Assembly: GCA_949287345.1 (NCBI GenBank)
Contig: CASEGD010000040.1
Coordinates: 1 to 8,142, forward strand
Length of the DNA stretch: 8,142 bases
Direction: 5' to 3'
Source of the DNA: an uncultured Phascolarctobacterium sp.
Lineage (GTDB): Bacteria; Bacillota; Negativicutes; Acidaminococcales; Acidaminococcaceae
Below the pieces are notes generated by a model that saw only the letters and a program-made list of their open reading frames with translations, was not told where the DNA came from and ran no database searches. The translations under genes were made by a program, and so were the position numbers. Below, one piece after another: positions 1-6,176 of the stretch; the first letter of the stretch is position 1; each line of letters opens with the position of its first letter.

Positions 1-5
1 AAATA

Positions 6-566
6 ATGGATAAAACTCAATTGCGCAAAGAACTTAAATCTTTGCGCAATCGGCTTTCTAAGGCAGAAGTGGCGGCCAAAAGCAGCAAAATCTGCGCGCA
101 TATTATTGCAGGCAATGCTTACGCAGATGCCAAAACGGTGCTTGCGTATCTTGCCTTTGGCAACGAAGTAAATATCGACGCCGTTATAAACGATGCGCTG
201 CAAAAGGGCAAAACCGTCTGCGTGCCGCTTGTAACCAGTGCGCACACCATGCAGGCAGTGCAGCTTAAAGCGCTGACCGATGTGCAAATTGGCGCTTACG
301 GTATCCGCACGGCGGCAAAAAACGCACTTGTAATTGCGCCGCAGCAGATTGACCTGGTGCTGGTGCCGGGCGTCGGTTTTGATTTGTCCGGCGGGCGCAT
401 CGGCATGGGCGCGGGCTATTACGACCGCTTCTTATCTGCTTGCACAAATGCCGTTAAAACAGGCATTACTTACGGTATTTTGCTGCGCGATGAAATAATC
501 TGCGATGAGCATGACGTTAAAATGGATTACGTCATCACTGAATCGCAGGCGGCAAAATGCAGGTAA
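6..566 (+). CDS. 5-formyltetrahydrofolate cyclo-ligase (MTHFS)
   Basis: This cytoplasmic enzyme would convert 5-formyl-THF to 5,10-methenyl-THF using ATP, returning a folate storage form to the one-carbon pool. The 186-aa product has the usual family length. The N-terminus is a basic helix (LRKELKSLRNRL, residues 6-17) of the kind that contacts nucleotide. FGNEVN (51-56) matches the substrate-pocket block. The hallmark signature runs from about residue 121 to 143: PGVGFD, then G-R-I-G-M-G-A-G-Y-Y-D-R. A final EHDVKMDYVITE block (168-179) is also typical. The ATG at 6 is chosen because the N-terminus fits the family, but only five bases precede it, so its ribosome site and promoter lie outside the window. 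secD starts 32 bases downstream with no terminator between, so the genes are probably co-transcribed, although their functions are unrelated. The symbol varies between genomes (fau, ygfA, yqgN), so none is assigned. Confidence 0.93.
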   Translation: MDKTQLRKELKSLRNRLSKAEVAAKSSKICAHIIAGNAYADAKTVLAYLAFGNEVNIDAVINDALQKGKTVCVPLVTSAHTMQAVQLKALTDVQIGAYGIRTAAKNALVIAPQQIDLVLVPGVGFDLSGGRIGMGAGYYDRFLSACTNAVKTGITYGILLRDEIICDEHDVKMDYVITESQAAKCR

Positions 567-582
567 TTTGATAAAAAAGAAT

Positions 583-590
583 AAAGGGGG
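583..590 (+). promoter_or_regulatory. Ribosome binding site that fixes the secD TTG start
   Basis: AAAGGGGG lies eight bases before the TTG at 599. No in-frame ATG occurs until 662, which would delete the first membrane helix of SecD, and the ATG at 604 is out of frame. The purine run therefore supports the TTG as the true start. Confidence 0.75.
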
Positions 591-598
591 CAATAACT

Positions 599-1831
599 TT
601 GAGATGGAATGAGTTAGGCAAATTCCTGATCATCTCATTGGCTATTATCGGCGGGTTCATTATGTACATCAATCCGCTGGCTAATTCCATCAAGCAGGGC
701 CTCGACCTTCAGGGCGGCACGCATGTTGTGCTGCAGGCGATTGAAACGCCGGAAGCGAAGATTGACGACGATGCTTTAAACAGAACTGTAAAAATTATTG
801 AAAGGCGCGTTAACGAGCTGGGCTTAACCGAGCCTGTTATCCAGCGTCAGGGCAAGGACCGCATTATTGTTGAGCTGCCGGGCATTAAAGACCCGGACCA
901 GGCCATTAACATGCTGGGCCGTACCGCCATGCTGGAGTTTAAGGACGTTAACGGCACCACCGTTTTAACCGGTAAGGATTTGCGCGACGCGCGTGCGCAG
1001 ATGACCGGCGCCAACCAAAGCGTTGTAGGGCTTGAATTTACCGACGAAGGCGGCGCTAAATTTGCCGATTTGACCGCGCGCAACATCGGCCGCCCCATCA
1101 GCATCCTGCTGGACGGCGAAGTGCTGACCAGCCCTGTTGTACAGGAAGCGATTACCGGCGGCAAAGCGCAGATTTCCGGGTCCCGCAGCATGGAAGAAGC
1201 GGAACACCTGGCAATTTTGCTGCGCAGCGGCTCTCTGCCGGTTAAAATTGAAGTAATGGAAAACCGCACCGTAGGCCCGACCCTCGGTCAGGACTCCAAA
1301 GAAAAGAGCATTGTGGCGTTTTCCATCGCCATTGTGGGCATTTTTGCCTTCATGCTTTTGTTCTACCGTATCCCGGGCATTGTTGCGGATATCGCACTTT
1401 TGCTGTATGTAATACTCTTGCTCTTAATCATGCGTTACCTTGACGCAACGCTTACGTTGCCGGGCATAGCGGGCATTATACTTTCCATTGCCATGGCGAT
1501 TGACGCCAACGTACTTATTTTTGAACATTTCAAAGAAGAAGTTGCTGCGGGCAAAACCCTGCGCAGTGCAATGGATAAAGGCTTCTCGCGTGCGTTTGTA
1601 ACCATTTTCGACTCCAACATCACCACGCTTATCGCAGCCTTAATCCTGTTCTATCTGGGCACCGGCCCGATCAGGGGCTTTGCCGTAACGCTGGGCCTTG
1701 GCGTTGTTTTAAGTATGTTCACCGCCATTACTGTAACCAAGTTCTTAATGAACTTCTTACTGGCAAGCAATCTTACCAAAAACGGCTTCCTTTACGGAGT
1801 TAAATATCCCAAAAAGGAGGCGGCTAAATAA
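599..1831 (+). CDS. secD: Protein translocase subunit SecD
   Basis: SecD is an integral membrane partner of SecYEG. With SecF it helps pull preproteins across the membrane using the proton gradient. The 410-aa length is typical of Gram-positive-type SecD and shorter than the E. coli protein. Visible parts in order are TM1 (about 8-24), the hallmark GLDLQGG (34-40), a periplasmic/extracytoplasmic P1 region (about 45-225), VGPTLG (225-230), and five C-terminal helices from about 236 to 390. AIDANVLIFE (300-309) carries D302, which corresponds to the E. coli SecD Asp519 implicated in proton coupling, so this subunit looks intact. A TTG start is used, supported by the AAAGGGGG at 583-590 and the need for TM1. 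The stop overlaps the secF start by one base (TAATG), implying translational coupling. No yajC is next to it. Confidence 0.96.
   Translation: MRWNELGKFLIISLAIIGGFIMYINPLANSIKQGLDLQGGTHVVLQAIETPEAKIDDDALNRTVKIIERRVNELGLTEPVIQRQGKDRIIVELPGIKDPDQAINMLGRTAMLEFKDVNGTTVLTGKDLRDARAQMTGANQSVVGLEFTDEGGAKFADLTARNIGRPISILLDGEVLTSPVVQEAITGGKAQISGSRSMEEAEHLAILLRSGSLPVKIEVMENRTVGPTLGQDSKEKSIVAFSIAIVGIFAFMLLFYRIPGIVADIALLLYVILLLLIMRYLDATLTLPGIAGIILSIAMAIDANVLIFEHFKEEVAAGKTLRSAMDKGFSRAFVTIFDSNITTLIAALILFYLGTGPIRGFAVTLGLGVVLSMFTAITVTKFLMNFLLASNLTKNGFLYGVKYPKKEAAK
1815..1820 (+). promoter_or_regulatory. secF ribosome binding site inside the secD 3' end
   Basis: AGGAGG (within AAAAAGGAGG) lies ten bases before the secF ATG and within the last codons of secD. 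Together with the one-base stop/start overlap, it suggests coupled translation and near-equal SecD:SecF output. Confidence 0.8.
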
Positions 1832-2724
1832 TGAGATTTCCTATTGTTAAGCATTTTAAATACTTCATGGGGTTAACCCTGCTGGTATTGTTTATCGGCG
1901 TAATTTCCATTTTTACGCGCGGCTTTAATATGGGCATTGATTTTACCGGCGGCAGTATTGTTGACCTTACCTTTGAAAACGAAGTTACCGTTTTGCAGGT
2001 GCGCGATGTGCTTAGCCAGCATGGCATGGGCAACAGCATCATCCAGCTTGAAAACAGCACCAACAACGAAAAATCCAAAAGCGTGCTTATCCGTACCGGC
2101 CTTGTAGAAGATGACCAGCTTCGCGCTGCAGTAAGCGATATGCAGTCTGCTTTAGGCAACTATCAGATTAACCGTATGGAAAATATCGGCGCCACAATCG
2201 GCGAAGAACTGATTGAGCAGGCTGCCATGGCGGTTGTGCTTTCGTGGCTTTTGATGATTGTGTACATTACTTACCGCTTTGAATTTAACTTTGCGGTGGC
2301 GGCGGTAGCGGCACTCGTTATCGACGTTTTTGTAACCATCAGTTATTTCTCCTTCTTCCAGATGGAGCTTGATTCTTCGTTTGTTGCAGCACTTTTAACG
2401 GTTGTAGGTTTTTCCATCAACGGCACGGTTGTTATTTTCGACCGTATCCGTGAAAACCTTAAACTGCACCGCCGCAGCGAAGGGCTGGAGGAACTGGTTG
2501 AAACCAGTATCTGGCAGTGCATGACGCGTACCGTTTACACGGAATCCACGGCGCTGTTTGCTGTACTGGTAATCTTCCTGTACGGCGGCGCAACAATCCA
2601 CAACTTTATGTTTGCCATGCTGGTTGGCTTTGCCAGCGGCGGCTATACCTCCATTTGCCTGGCAGGCCCGATGTGGATTAAAATGCGCGAACGCAAAAAC
2701 AATAAACCCGCAGCGGCCAACTAA
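1831..2724 (+). CDS. secF: Protein translocase subunit SecF
   Basis: SecF forms the second half of the SecDF export motor. The 297-aa product has TM1 (about 11-28), the family hallmark GIDFTGG (35-41), a short extracytoplasmic P4-type domain (about 45-120), and five further helices (about 128-285). The TM4-loop block VGFSINGTVVIFDRIREN (192-209) is clearly the SecF signature. However, the usual reading is SIND, and here the Asp is Gly198 (codon GGC at 2422-2424). By alignment from memory this position is E. coli SecF Asp213, one of the charged residues tied to proton movement. Its partner, E. coli Arg247, appears conserved as Arg233 in MTRT. The gene otherwise looks fully functional: strong ribosome site, no frameshift, normal length. 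It is the last gene of the operon, ahead of the hairpin at 2747-2777. Confidence 0.96.
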   Translation: MRFPIVKHFKYFMGLTLLVLFIGVISIFTRGFNMGIDFTGGSIVDLTFENEVTVLQVRDVLSQHGMGNSIIQLENSTNNEKSKSVLIRTGLVEDDQLRAAVSDMQSALGNYQINRMENIGATIGEELIEQAAMAVVLSWLLMIVYITYRFEFNFAVAAVAALVIDVFVTISYFSFFQMELDSSFVAALLTVVGFSINGTVVIFDRIRENLKLHRRSEGLEELVETSIWQCMTRTVYTESTALFAVLVIFLYGGATIHNFMFAMLVGFASGGYTSICLAGPMWIKMRERKNNKPAAAN

Positions 2725-2746
2725 ACTTAAATTTACACTAAAACAA

Positions 2747-2777
2747 AAATCCCCGGTACTTTAAGTATCGGGGATTT
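2747..2777. terminator. Bidirectional terminator between secF and the convergent small gene
   Basis: A 14-bp stem (2747-2760 pairing with 2764-2777, one G-U pair, loop of three) contains the core ATCCCCG/CGGGGAT. On the minus strand it is followed by a good T-run (the complement of the A-rich bases 2740-2749). On the plus strand the tract is weaker (TTTGTTTAT). It closes both the secDF operon and the minus-strand gene ending at 2791. Confidence 0.9.
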
Positions 2778-2790
2778 GTTTATAGCAGGG

Positions 2791-3120
2791 TTATTTAAAA
2801 TCTTCGTTTAACTTGCTGGCAAGTTCTTTTGCTTCTTCCGGTGAAAGGTCATATTGATTTCTTATAACGTAACCCTGTAAAGTACCGGCTTTGCGGTTAT
2901 CAATAACAATATCAGGATATTTTAAAATATCTTCTAACAATTTAAGCAAATAATCAGAATGATCTTCGTTTTCTAACCAGTAACCAACTTTTGTAAGTTC
3001 AGCAAGGCAGCCTTTAACAATTTTTCTTTGCTTGGTACTAATATAATAATATTCGTCTTTATCAGTGCTGACCACATAAATGGTTTTACCTATGTCTACA
3101 CATATTATTTCTTTTATCAT
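2791..3120 (-). CDS. Hypothetical protein, 109 aa, in AT-rich islet
   Basis: I do not recognise this family. The 109-aa product is soluble, with no signal peptide or membrane segment. The N-terminal half (1-40) looks beta-rich: alternating hydrophobic stretches IICVDI, TIYVVST and EYYYIS. The middle is acidic and helical (about 48-68). The C-terminus LSPEEAKELASKLNEDF (92-108) should be a helix. The call as a real gene rests on an AAGGAGG ribosome site eight bases before the ATG (bases 3129-3135 on the plus strand), a plausible promoter upstream, and a terminator just after the stop. Base composition is AT-rich like the divergent nuclease-like gene and unlike the flanking housekeeping genes, so the two may have arrived together. 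A regulator or partner of its neighbour is possible, but no helix-turn-helix is obvious. Confidence 0.75.
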   Translation of the reverse strand: MIKEIICVDIGKTIYVVSTDKDEYYYISTKQRKIVKGCLAELTKVGYWLENEDHSDYLLKLLEDILKYPDIVIDNRKAGTLQGYVIRNQYDLSPEEAKELASKLNEDFK

Positions 3121-3157
3121 AATGTCAGCCTCCTTAACTGATAGTTGAATTTAAACT

Positions 3158-3186
3158 ATTATATACTTGATTTTTTTATAAAGCAA
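3158..3186 (-). promoter_or_regulatory. Promoter of the 109-aa minus-strand gene
   Basis: Read on the minus strand, TTGCTT (3186-3181) and a perfect TATAAT (3163-3158) are separated by 17 bases. It sits about 40 bases before the start codon, with an AAGGAGG in between. The -35 is weak (three of six); the -10 is perfect. Confidence 0.6.
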
Positions 3187-3197
3187 ATTTTAATTGT

Positions 3198-3226
3198 TTG
3201 ACAAGATTTAATGGAAATCATAGAAT
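3198..3226 (+). promoter_or_regulatory. Strong sigma-70-type promoter of the nuclease-like gene
   Basis: A perfect TTGACA (3198-3203) and TAGAAT (3221-3226, five of six) have the ideal 17-base spacing. The leader to the ATG at 3260 would be about 27 bases. The -35 box lies only 11 bases from the -35 of the divergent promoter, so one bound protein could affect both genes. Confidence 0.8.
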
Positions 3227-3259
3227 TATTATATAAATACAATTAAGGGGTGGAGAATA

Positions 3260-4264
3260 ATGGAAACACATTATTTTCAGCGTTATTATTCAAAAGAAAA
3301 TGTTGATACTGCAAATGCAATGCTGTTGTTATCGCGCTTGTATTTAAATTCGCCTAAATCTTTCTTTTCTTTTTTAAATAACCTTGTAGAAGATATTGAC
3401 ATTGATGTTGAATTAAAAGTAGTTTTGCAAGAAAAAAATGAGAGTAGTGTACCTGATGCTGCAATTATGCAGGAAAGTTTTAAAATTGCCGTTGAAACAA
3501 AATTGCATAATAACTTTGCTGAAAAACAATTATTGCATCATTTAGCAAGCCTTGAAGGTTATAATTATAAATTTTTAATGACTCTTGACCCAAGGGAAAT
3601 GGAAAGCAATTTAAAGCAGAAAATTGATAGTGAATGTAAAAATAAAAATGTAATACATATTAATCTAACATTTAAAAAATTAATAGAAGCTGTAAAAGAA
3701 GTGGTTGATGACCGCGATATTGATATGCAGAATATAATTGCTGATTATGAACGGTATTGTTATGATAGTGATTTGATTCCAGATGACTGGAAACGTATGC
3801 GCGTAGTTCTTTCCGGTACAAGTTTTGAAAGTAATAAAGCTAATAATTTATACAGTCACGAAAGTAGCAGAGGTTATTCTCCGCATACATATATAGGATT
3901 ATATACTGATAAATCAGTGCGTGCTATTGGCAAAATAAATAGTATTTTTGATGCTGCTTTAAAAAATAATAAAGCACAATTCGCTAAAAAAAGCATACAA
4001 GGAACTTTAACGGATGATATAAAAAACCGTATTGAAAATGCTCTTATAGCAAATAACGAAGAAGGAAAATGGCTGAGATTTTTTATTGTTGATGAATTTT
4101 ATGATACTGATTTTAAAAAGATTACGCCGCGTGCACCTATGGGTAGCAGAATGTTTGACCTGGTAGATGAAATAAATAAAATTATGCCGGAAGGCAGTAA
4201 AATTGAAGAATTACCCGAAACAAGCAAAATTGCTGAACTTTTGAAAAATTGCACATGGGGATAA
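3260..4264 (+). CDS. PD-(D/E)XK nuclease-like protein, 334 aa
   Basis: No named family is recognised, but the N-terminal third carries a credible PD-(D/E)XK nuclease core. There is a helix at 14-42, then VPDAAI with Asp66, then IAVETKL with Glu79 and Lys81 (the E-x-K pair), then EKQLLHHL, where Gln90 sits where many superfamily members place a helix glutamine. These would be metal-binding catalytic residues cutting DNA or RNA; activity is inferred, not shown. The C-terminal part includes HTYIGLYTDKSVRAIGKI (about 210-227), which looks like a beta-rich accessory domain of unknown role. There is no signal peptide or membrane segment. The ATG at 3260 is supported by AAGGGGTGGAG (3245-3255) and a near-consensus promoter. 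The gene is strikingly AT-rich compared with secF and gltX, which suggests horizontal transfer. Roles to consider are an orphan restriction or phage-defence nuclease, or a mobile-element remnant. Confidence 0.85.
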   Translation: METHYFQRYYSKENVDTANAMLLLSRLYLNSPKSFFSFLNNLVEDIDIDVELKVVLQEKNESSVPDAAIMQESFKIAVETKLHNNFAEKQLLHHLASLEGYNYKFLMTLDPREMESNLKQKIDSECKNKNVIHINLTFKKLIEAVKEVVDDRDIDMQNIIADYERYCYDSDLIPDDWKRMRVVLSGTSFESNKANNLYSHESSRGYSPHTYIGLYTDKSVRAIGKINSIFDAALKNNKAQFAKKSIQGTLTDDIKNRIENALIANNEEGKWLRFFIVDEFYDTDFKKITPRAPMGSRMFDLVDEINKIMPEGSKIEELPETSKIAELLKNCTWG

Positions 4265-4458
4265 AAATATTGTTACGTGGGCGAATGGTTTATGCTGTAA
4301 GGTGATAGCAAAAACTGCGGCGGCTAAAATTAAAATATTTGTGTGCGAGAGGTCAGCTGCGCAGCCTGACCGGAATCGGAGGAGCCGCAGCTTTTTGCAG
4401 AGCCGCATCAGTATAAATTTTTCGCCTGATTTTTATCATTTATAAATGCATAAAAGAG
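4265..4458. other. Non-coding gap with strong inverted repeats (possible structured RNA or repeat element)
   Basis: No convincing gene is seen between the nuclease-like gene and the terminator. A short minus-strand reading frame here lacks a ribosome site and overlaps the nuclease gene. The gap is richer in G/C than the gene before it and contains nested inverted repeats: GCAAAAA-CTGCGGC (4308-4321) pairs with GCCGCAG-C-TTTTTGC (4384-4398), giving two 7-bp runs with one bulged base. Within that lies GGTCAG/CTGACC (4351-4356 with 4366-4371) around CTGCGCAG. GAGCCGCA occurs twice directly (4382-4389 and 4400-4407). ATCAG/CTGAT (4407-4411 with 4426-4430) plus a T-run makes a weak third hairpin. 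It could be a small RNA, a long 3' UTR structure, or a dispersed repeat. Confidence 0.5.
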
Positions 4459-4494
4459 AAAAAACAGAGAGCAAATTTTTGCTCTCTGTTTTTT
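4459..4494. terminator. Bidirectional terminator between convergent genes
   Basis: AACAGAGAGCAA (from 4463) pairs with TTGCTCTCTGTT. The full stem extends through A/T pairs to about 4459-4474 with 4479-4494, around a loop of about four T. T-runs flank it on both strands, so it can stop transcription from the nuclease-like gene side and from the minus-strand membrane protein gene ending at 4504. Confidence 0.9.
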
Positions 4495-4503
4495 GTAAAT
4501 ATT

Positions 4504-4725
4504 TTATTTGTTAATATTTCTTTCCACAATCACTGCGCCGTCAGCGGTTTCTGCCGGAAGCGGCGGGGCAATGTGCTCGTTAAGCTGCTTTTCTATTTGT
4601 ACGGTTTGTTCCTGCAAAGCGCTTAAATCGTCACGCAAGTCGTTAATTTGCTGCTGCTGGGCGCAAATCAGTGTAAAAAGTATCAGCATTAATATCATGT
4701 AAAGCCAGGTACGTTTATTTTGCAT
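4504..4725 (-). CDS. Small single-pass membrane protein with coiled-coil-like segment, 73 aa
   Basis: No family is recognised. The 73-aa product has a short charged N-terminus (MQNKR), one hydrophobic helix (about 7-22, TWLYMILMLILFTLIC), then a Gln/Leu/Glu-rich segment QQQQINDLRDDLSALQEQ continuing to about residue 50. The heptad-like spacing suggests a coiled coil. A short proline-containing tail follows. The basic N-terminus predicts the tail faces outside. Cys21 is not in a proper lipobox (TLIC), so a lipoprotein is unlikely. The start at 4725 is preferred over longer upstream starts because GAGGTGG (4731-4737 on the plus strand) lies five bases before it and the longer form would run into the divergent helicase gene. 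The layout resembles small bitopic scaffold proteins such as FtsL/DivIC types, but nothing specific links it to division. Confidence 0.7.
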   Translation of the reverse strand: MQNKRTWLYMILMLILFTLICAQQQQINDLRDDLSALQEQTVQIEKQLNEHIAPPLPAETADGAVIVERNINK

Positions 4726-4767
4726 AACTGCCACCTCACTATTATCAGTTAAAGTTTTTCTACTATT

Positions 4768-4796
4768 AGAATAACATTTTCGCTGCGGATATTCAA
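4768..4796 (-). promoter_or_regulatory. Probable promoter of the 73-aa membrane protein gene
   Basis: On the minus strand, TTGAAT (4796-4791) and TATTCT (4773-4768) are 17 bases apart, and the -10 is preceded by TGT, making an extended -10. Each box matches consensus at four of six positions. The predicted start of transcription is about 35 bases before the ATG. Confidence 0.45.
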
Positions 4797-4838
4797 ATAT
4801 AATGTTAAAATTTTTTCGCAAAAAATATTGCCGGAGTA

Positions 4839-4847
4839 TGATATAAT
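4839..4847 (+). promoter_or_regulatory. Extended -10 promoter of the DEAD-box helicase gene
   Basis: TGATATAAT is a perfect TATAAT (4842-4847) with the TG of an extended -10 one base upstream. No good -35 is visible at 17 or 18 bases (the region there is A-rich), which is common for extended -10 promoters. Transcription would begin near 4854, leaving a leader of about 65 bases. Confidence 0.65.
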
Positions 4848-4864
4848 AAGCAGGTAGAAGCCGG

Positions 4865-4887
4865 GCGCCCCTGTTGGGACGCTTTTT
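4865..4887 (+). promoter_or_regulatory. Hairpin plus T-run in the helicase mRNA leader (possible attenuator)
   Basis: GCGCCCC (4865-4871) pairs with GGGACGC (4876-4882), with one C-A mismatch and a TGTT loop, followed directly by TTTTT (4883-4887). It has the shape of a small intrinsic terminator inside the leader of the helicase gene. A 5' stabilising hairpin is an alternative. The stem is short and close to the predicted transcription start. Confidence 0.4.
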
Positions 4888-4918
4888 AAATAGAATTTTG
4901 ACTGAAAAGAGGGATAGT

Positions 4919-6172
4919 ATGTTACCGAGCTTTAAAGATATGAAGGTGCCTGAAAATATCATCGAGGCGCTGAAAAACATGGGTATTAAAACACCCATGC
5001 CGGTGCAGGCGCAGGCCATCCCAGCGCTTTACGCCGGGCGTGATGTTATTGCACGCGCGCAGACAGGCACAGGCAAAACTTTAGCCTTTTTGGTGCCGCT
5101 TGCACAGCGGATTGATATCACAAAGGCGTATGCACAGGCGCTGATTGTTACGCCGACGCGCGAACTGGCGCAGCAGATTGCGACGGAGTTTAAACGCCTG
5201 ACCGGCAAGGAAAGCGCCGTTAAAGTGCTGGCAGTTACCGGCGGGCGCGATTTTGAACTGCAAAAACATAAACTGGAAAACGTCTGCCACGTGTTAATCG
5301 GCACGCCGGGACGTTTGCTCGACCATATCCGCAAGGGCAATGTCAGCCTGGGCGGCGTTGAGTATTTTGTGCTGGACGAAGTGGACGAGATGTTAAAACA
5401 GGGCTTTATCGACGATGCGGCAGAGCTTTTGGGCATGACATCGCCGCAAAGGCAGGTTATGCTTTGCAGCGCCACGCTGAGCGAGGAAGTGCGCAAGCTG
5501 GGCCGTAAGATTACCGTTAACCCTGTTTTGATTGACATTAACCCCAACGAAGCGACGGTGGAGGCGATTAAGCAGATTTGCATTAAGACCACGGACGAAT
5601 ATCGCGACCGTGCAGTTGCTGCGCTGATTGACCGCTATAACCCGTACCTGATGATTGTGTTCTGCTTCAGTAAGGAGCGTGCCAACGCTTTGGGCGACGT
5701 GCTGGGCGGCATGGGCTACAATGTGGACGTTTTGACGGGCGAGCTGTCGCAGGCGAAACGCAAAACGGTTATGAAAAAGTTCCGCGACGCGAAGCTGCAA
5801 ATTTTGGTGGCGAGCGATATTGCGGCGCGCGGGCTGGATATTGAGGGCGTGACGCATGTTGTCAACTATGATATCCCGCACGACGTTGACTGGTATGTGC
5901 ACCGCATTGGGCGCACCGGGCGCGCTGGCAACGACGGCATTGCAGTTACGCTGTACACGGCGGACGAGGTTAAGTGGCTGCGCAATATCGAAACCAAACT
6001 GAATATCCGCATGGAAAAACAGAATTTGGAAGGCAAGGTTATTGCCCGCAGAGAACCGACGGCAGCGCCTAAAAAGAAGAAACCCGCAGGCCCCAAGCGC
6101 GGCAGAAACGCTGTGGCGGACAAGCGCAAAGCGCCGAAAACGGGCAGCAACCGCCGTCAGACACGCAAATAA
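4919..6172 (+). CDS. DEAD-box ATP-dependent RNA helicase (motif II reads DEVD)
   Basis: A cytoplasmic ATP-dependent RNA helicase of the CshA/RhlE/DeaD type, expected to unwind short RNA duplexes in ribosome assembly, mRNA decay or cold adaptation. The 417-aa product has all core motifs: Q motif (F5 and PMPVQ, 26-30), motif I AQTGTGKT (47-54), Ia PTRELA (79-84), Ib TPGR (129-132), motif II VLDEVDEML (151-159), III SAT (184-186), IV IVFCFSK (246-252), V ASDIAARGLDI (298-308) and VI HRIGRTGRAG (328-337). Motif II has Val155 in place of the usual Ala; the catalytic Asp-Glu and final Asp remain. The tail from about 370 is Lys/Arg-rich and disordered-looking, suited to non-specific RNA binding. The ATG at 4919 is preferred over a TTG at 4874: AAAAGAGGG (4905-4913) lies five bases upstream, and family members begin close to the Q motif. 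Which paralogue it is cannot be told, so no symbol is given. Confidence 0.95.
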   Translation: MLPSFKDMKVPENIIEALKNMGIKTPMPVQAQAIPALYAGRDVIARAQTGTGKTLAFLVPLAQRIDITKAYAQALIVTPTRELAQQIATEFKRLTGKESAVKVLAVTGGRDFELQKHKLENVCHVLIGTPGRLLDHIRKGNVSLGGVEYFVLDEVDEMLKQGFIDDAAELLGMTSPQRQVMLCSATLSEEVRKLGRKITVNPVLIDINPNEATVEAIKQICIKTTDEYRDRAVAALIDRYNPYLMIVFCFSKERANALGDVLGGMGYNVDVLTGELSQAKRKTVMKKFRDAKLQILVASDIAARGLDIEGVTHVVNYDIPHDVDWYVHRIGRTGRAGNDGIAVTLYTADEVKWLRNIETKLNIRMEKQNLEGKVIARREPTAAPKKKKPAGPKRGRNAVADKRKAPKTGSNRRQTRK

Positions 6173-6176
6173 ATAC

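Noticed and set aside
847..1269. Minus-strand open frames opposite secD
   Set aside because: They are antisense to a conserved secD domain, and the translated sequences are low-complexity shadows.
4211..4408. Minus-strand 65-codon frame in the gap after the nuclease-like gene
   Set aside because: It overlaps the nuclease-like gene, has no convincing ribosome site and is built over the inverted repeats. It is better seen as an accidental frame in a structured or repetitive element.
4657..4677. Lipoprotein signal in the 73-aa protein (Cys21)
   Set aside because: The residues before the Cys are T-L-I, which do not fit a lipobox; Ile directly before Cys is unfavourable.
4874..4918. TTG-started 15-residue N-terminal extension of the DEAD-box helicase
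   Set aside because: The TTG at 4874 lies inside the leader hairpin and has no purine-rich ribosome site; the ATG at 4919 has one and starts next to the Q motif as in the family.
4726..5019. N-terminal extension (to 171 aa) of the 73-aa minus-strand protein
   Set aside because: It would run antisense through the helicase start and both promoters. The 4725 ATG has its own ribosome site and begins just before the membrane helix.
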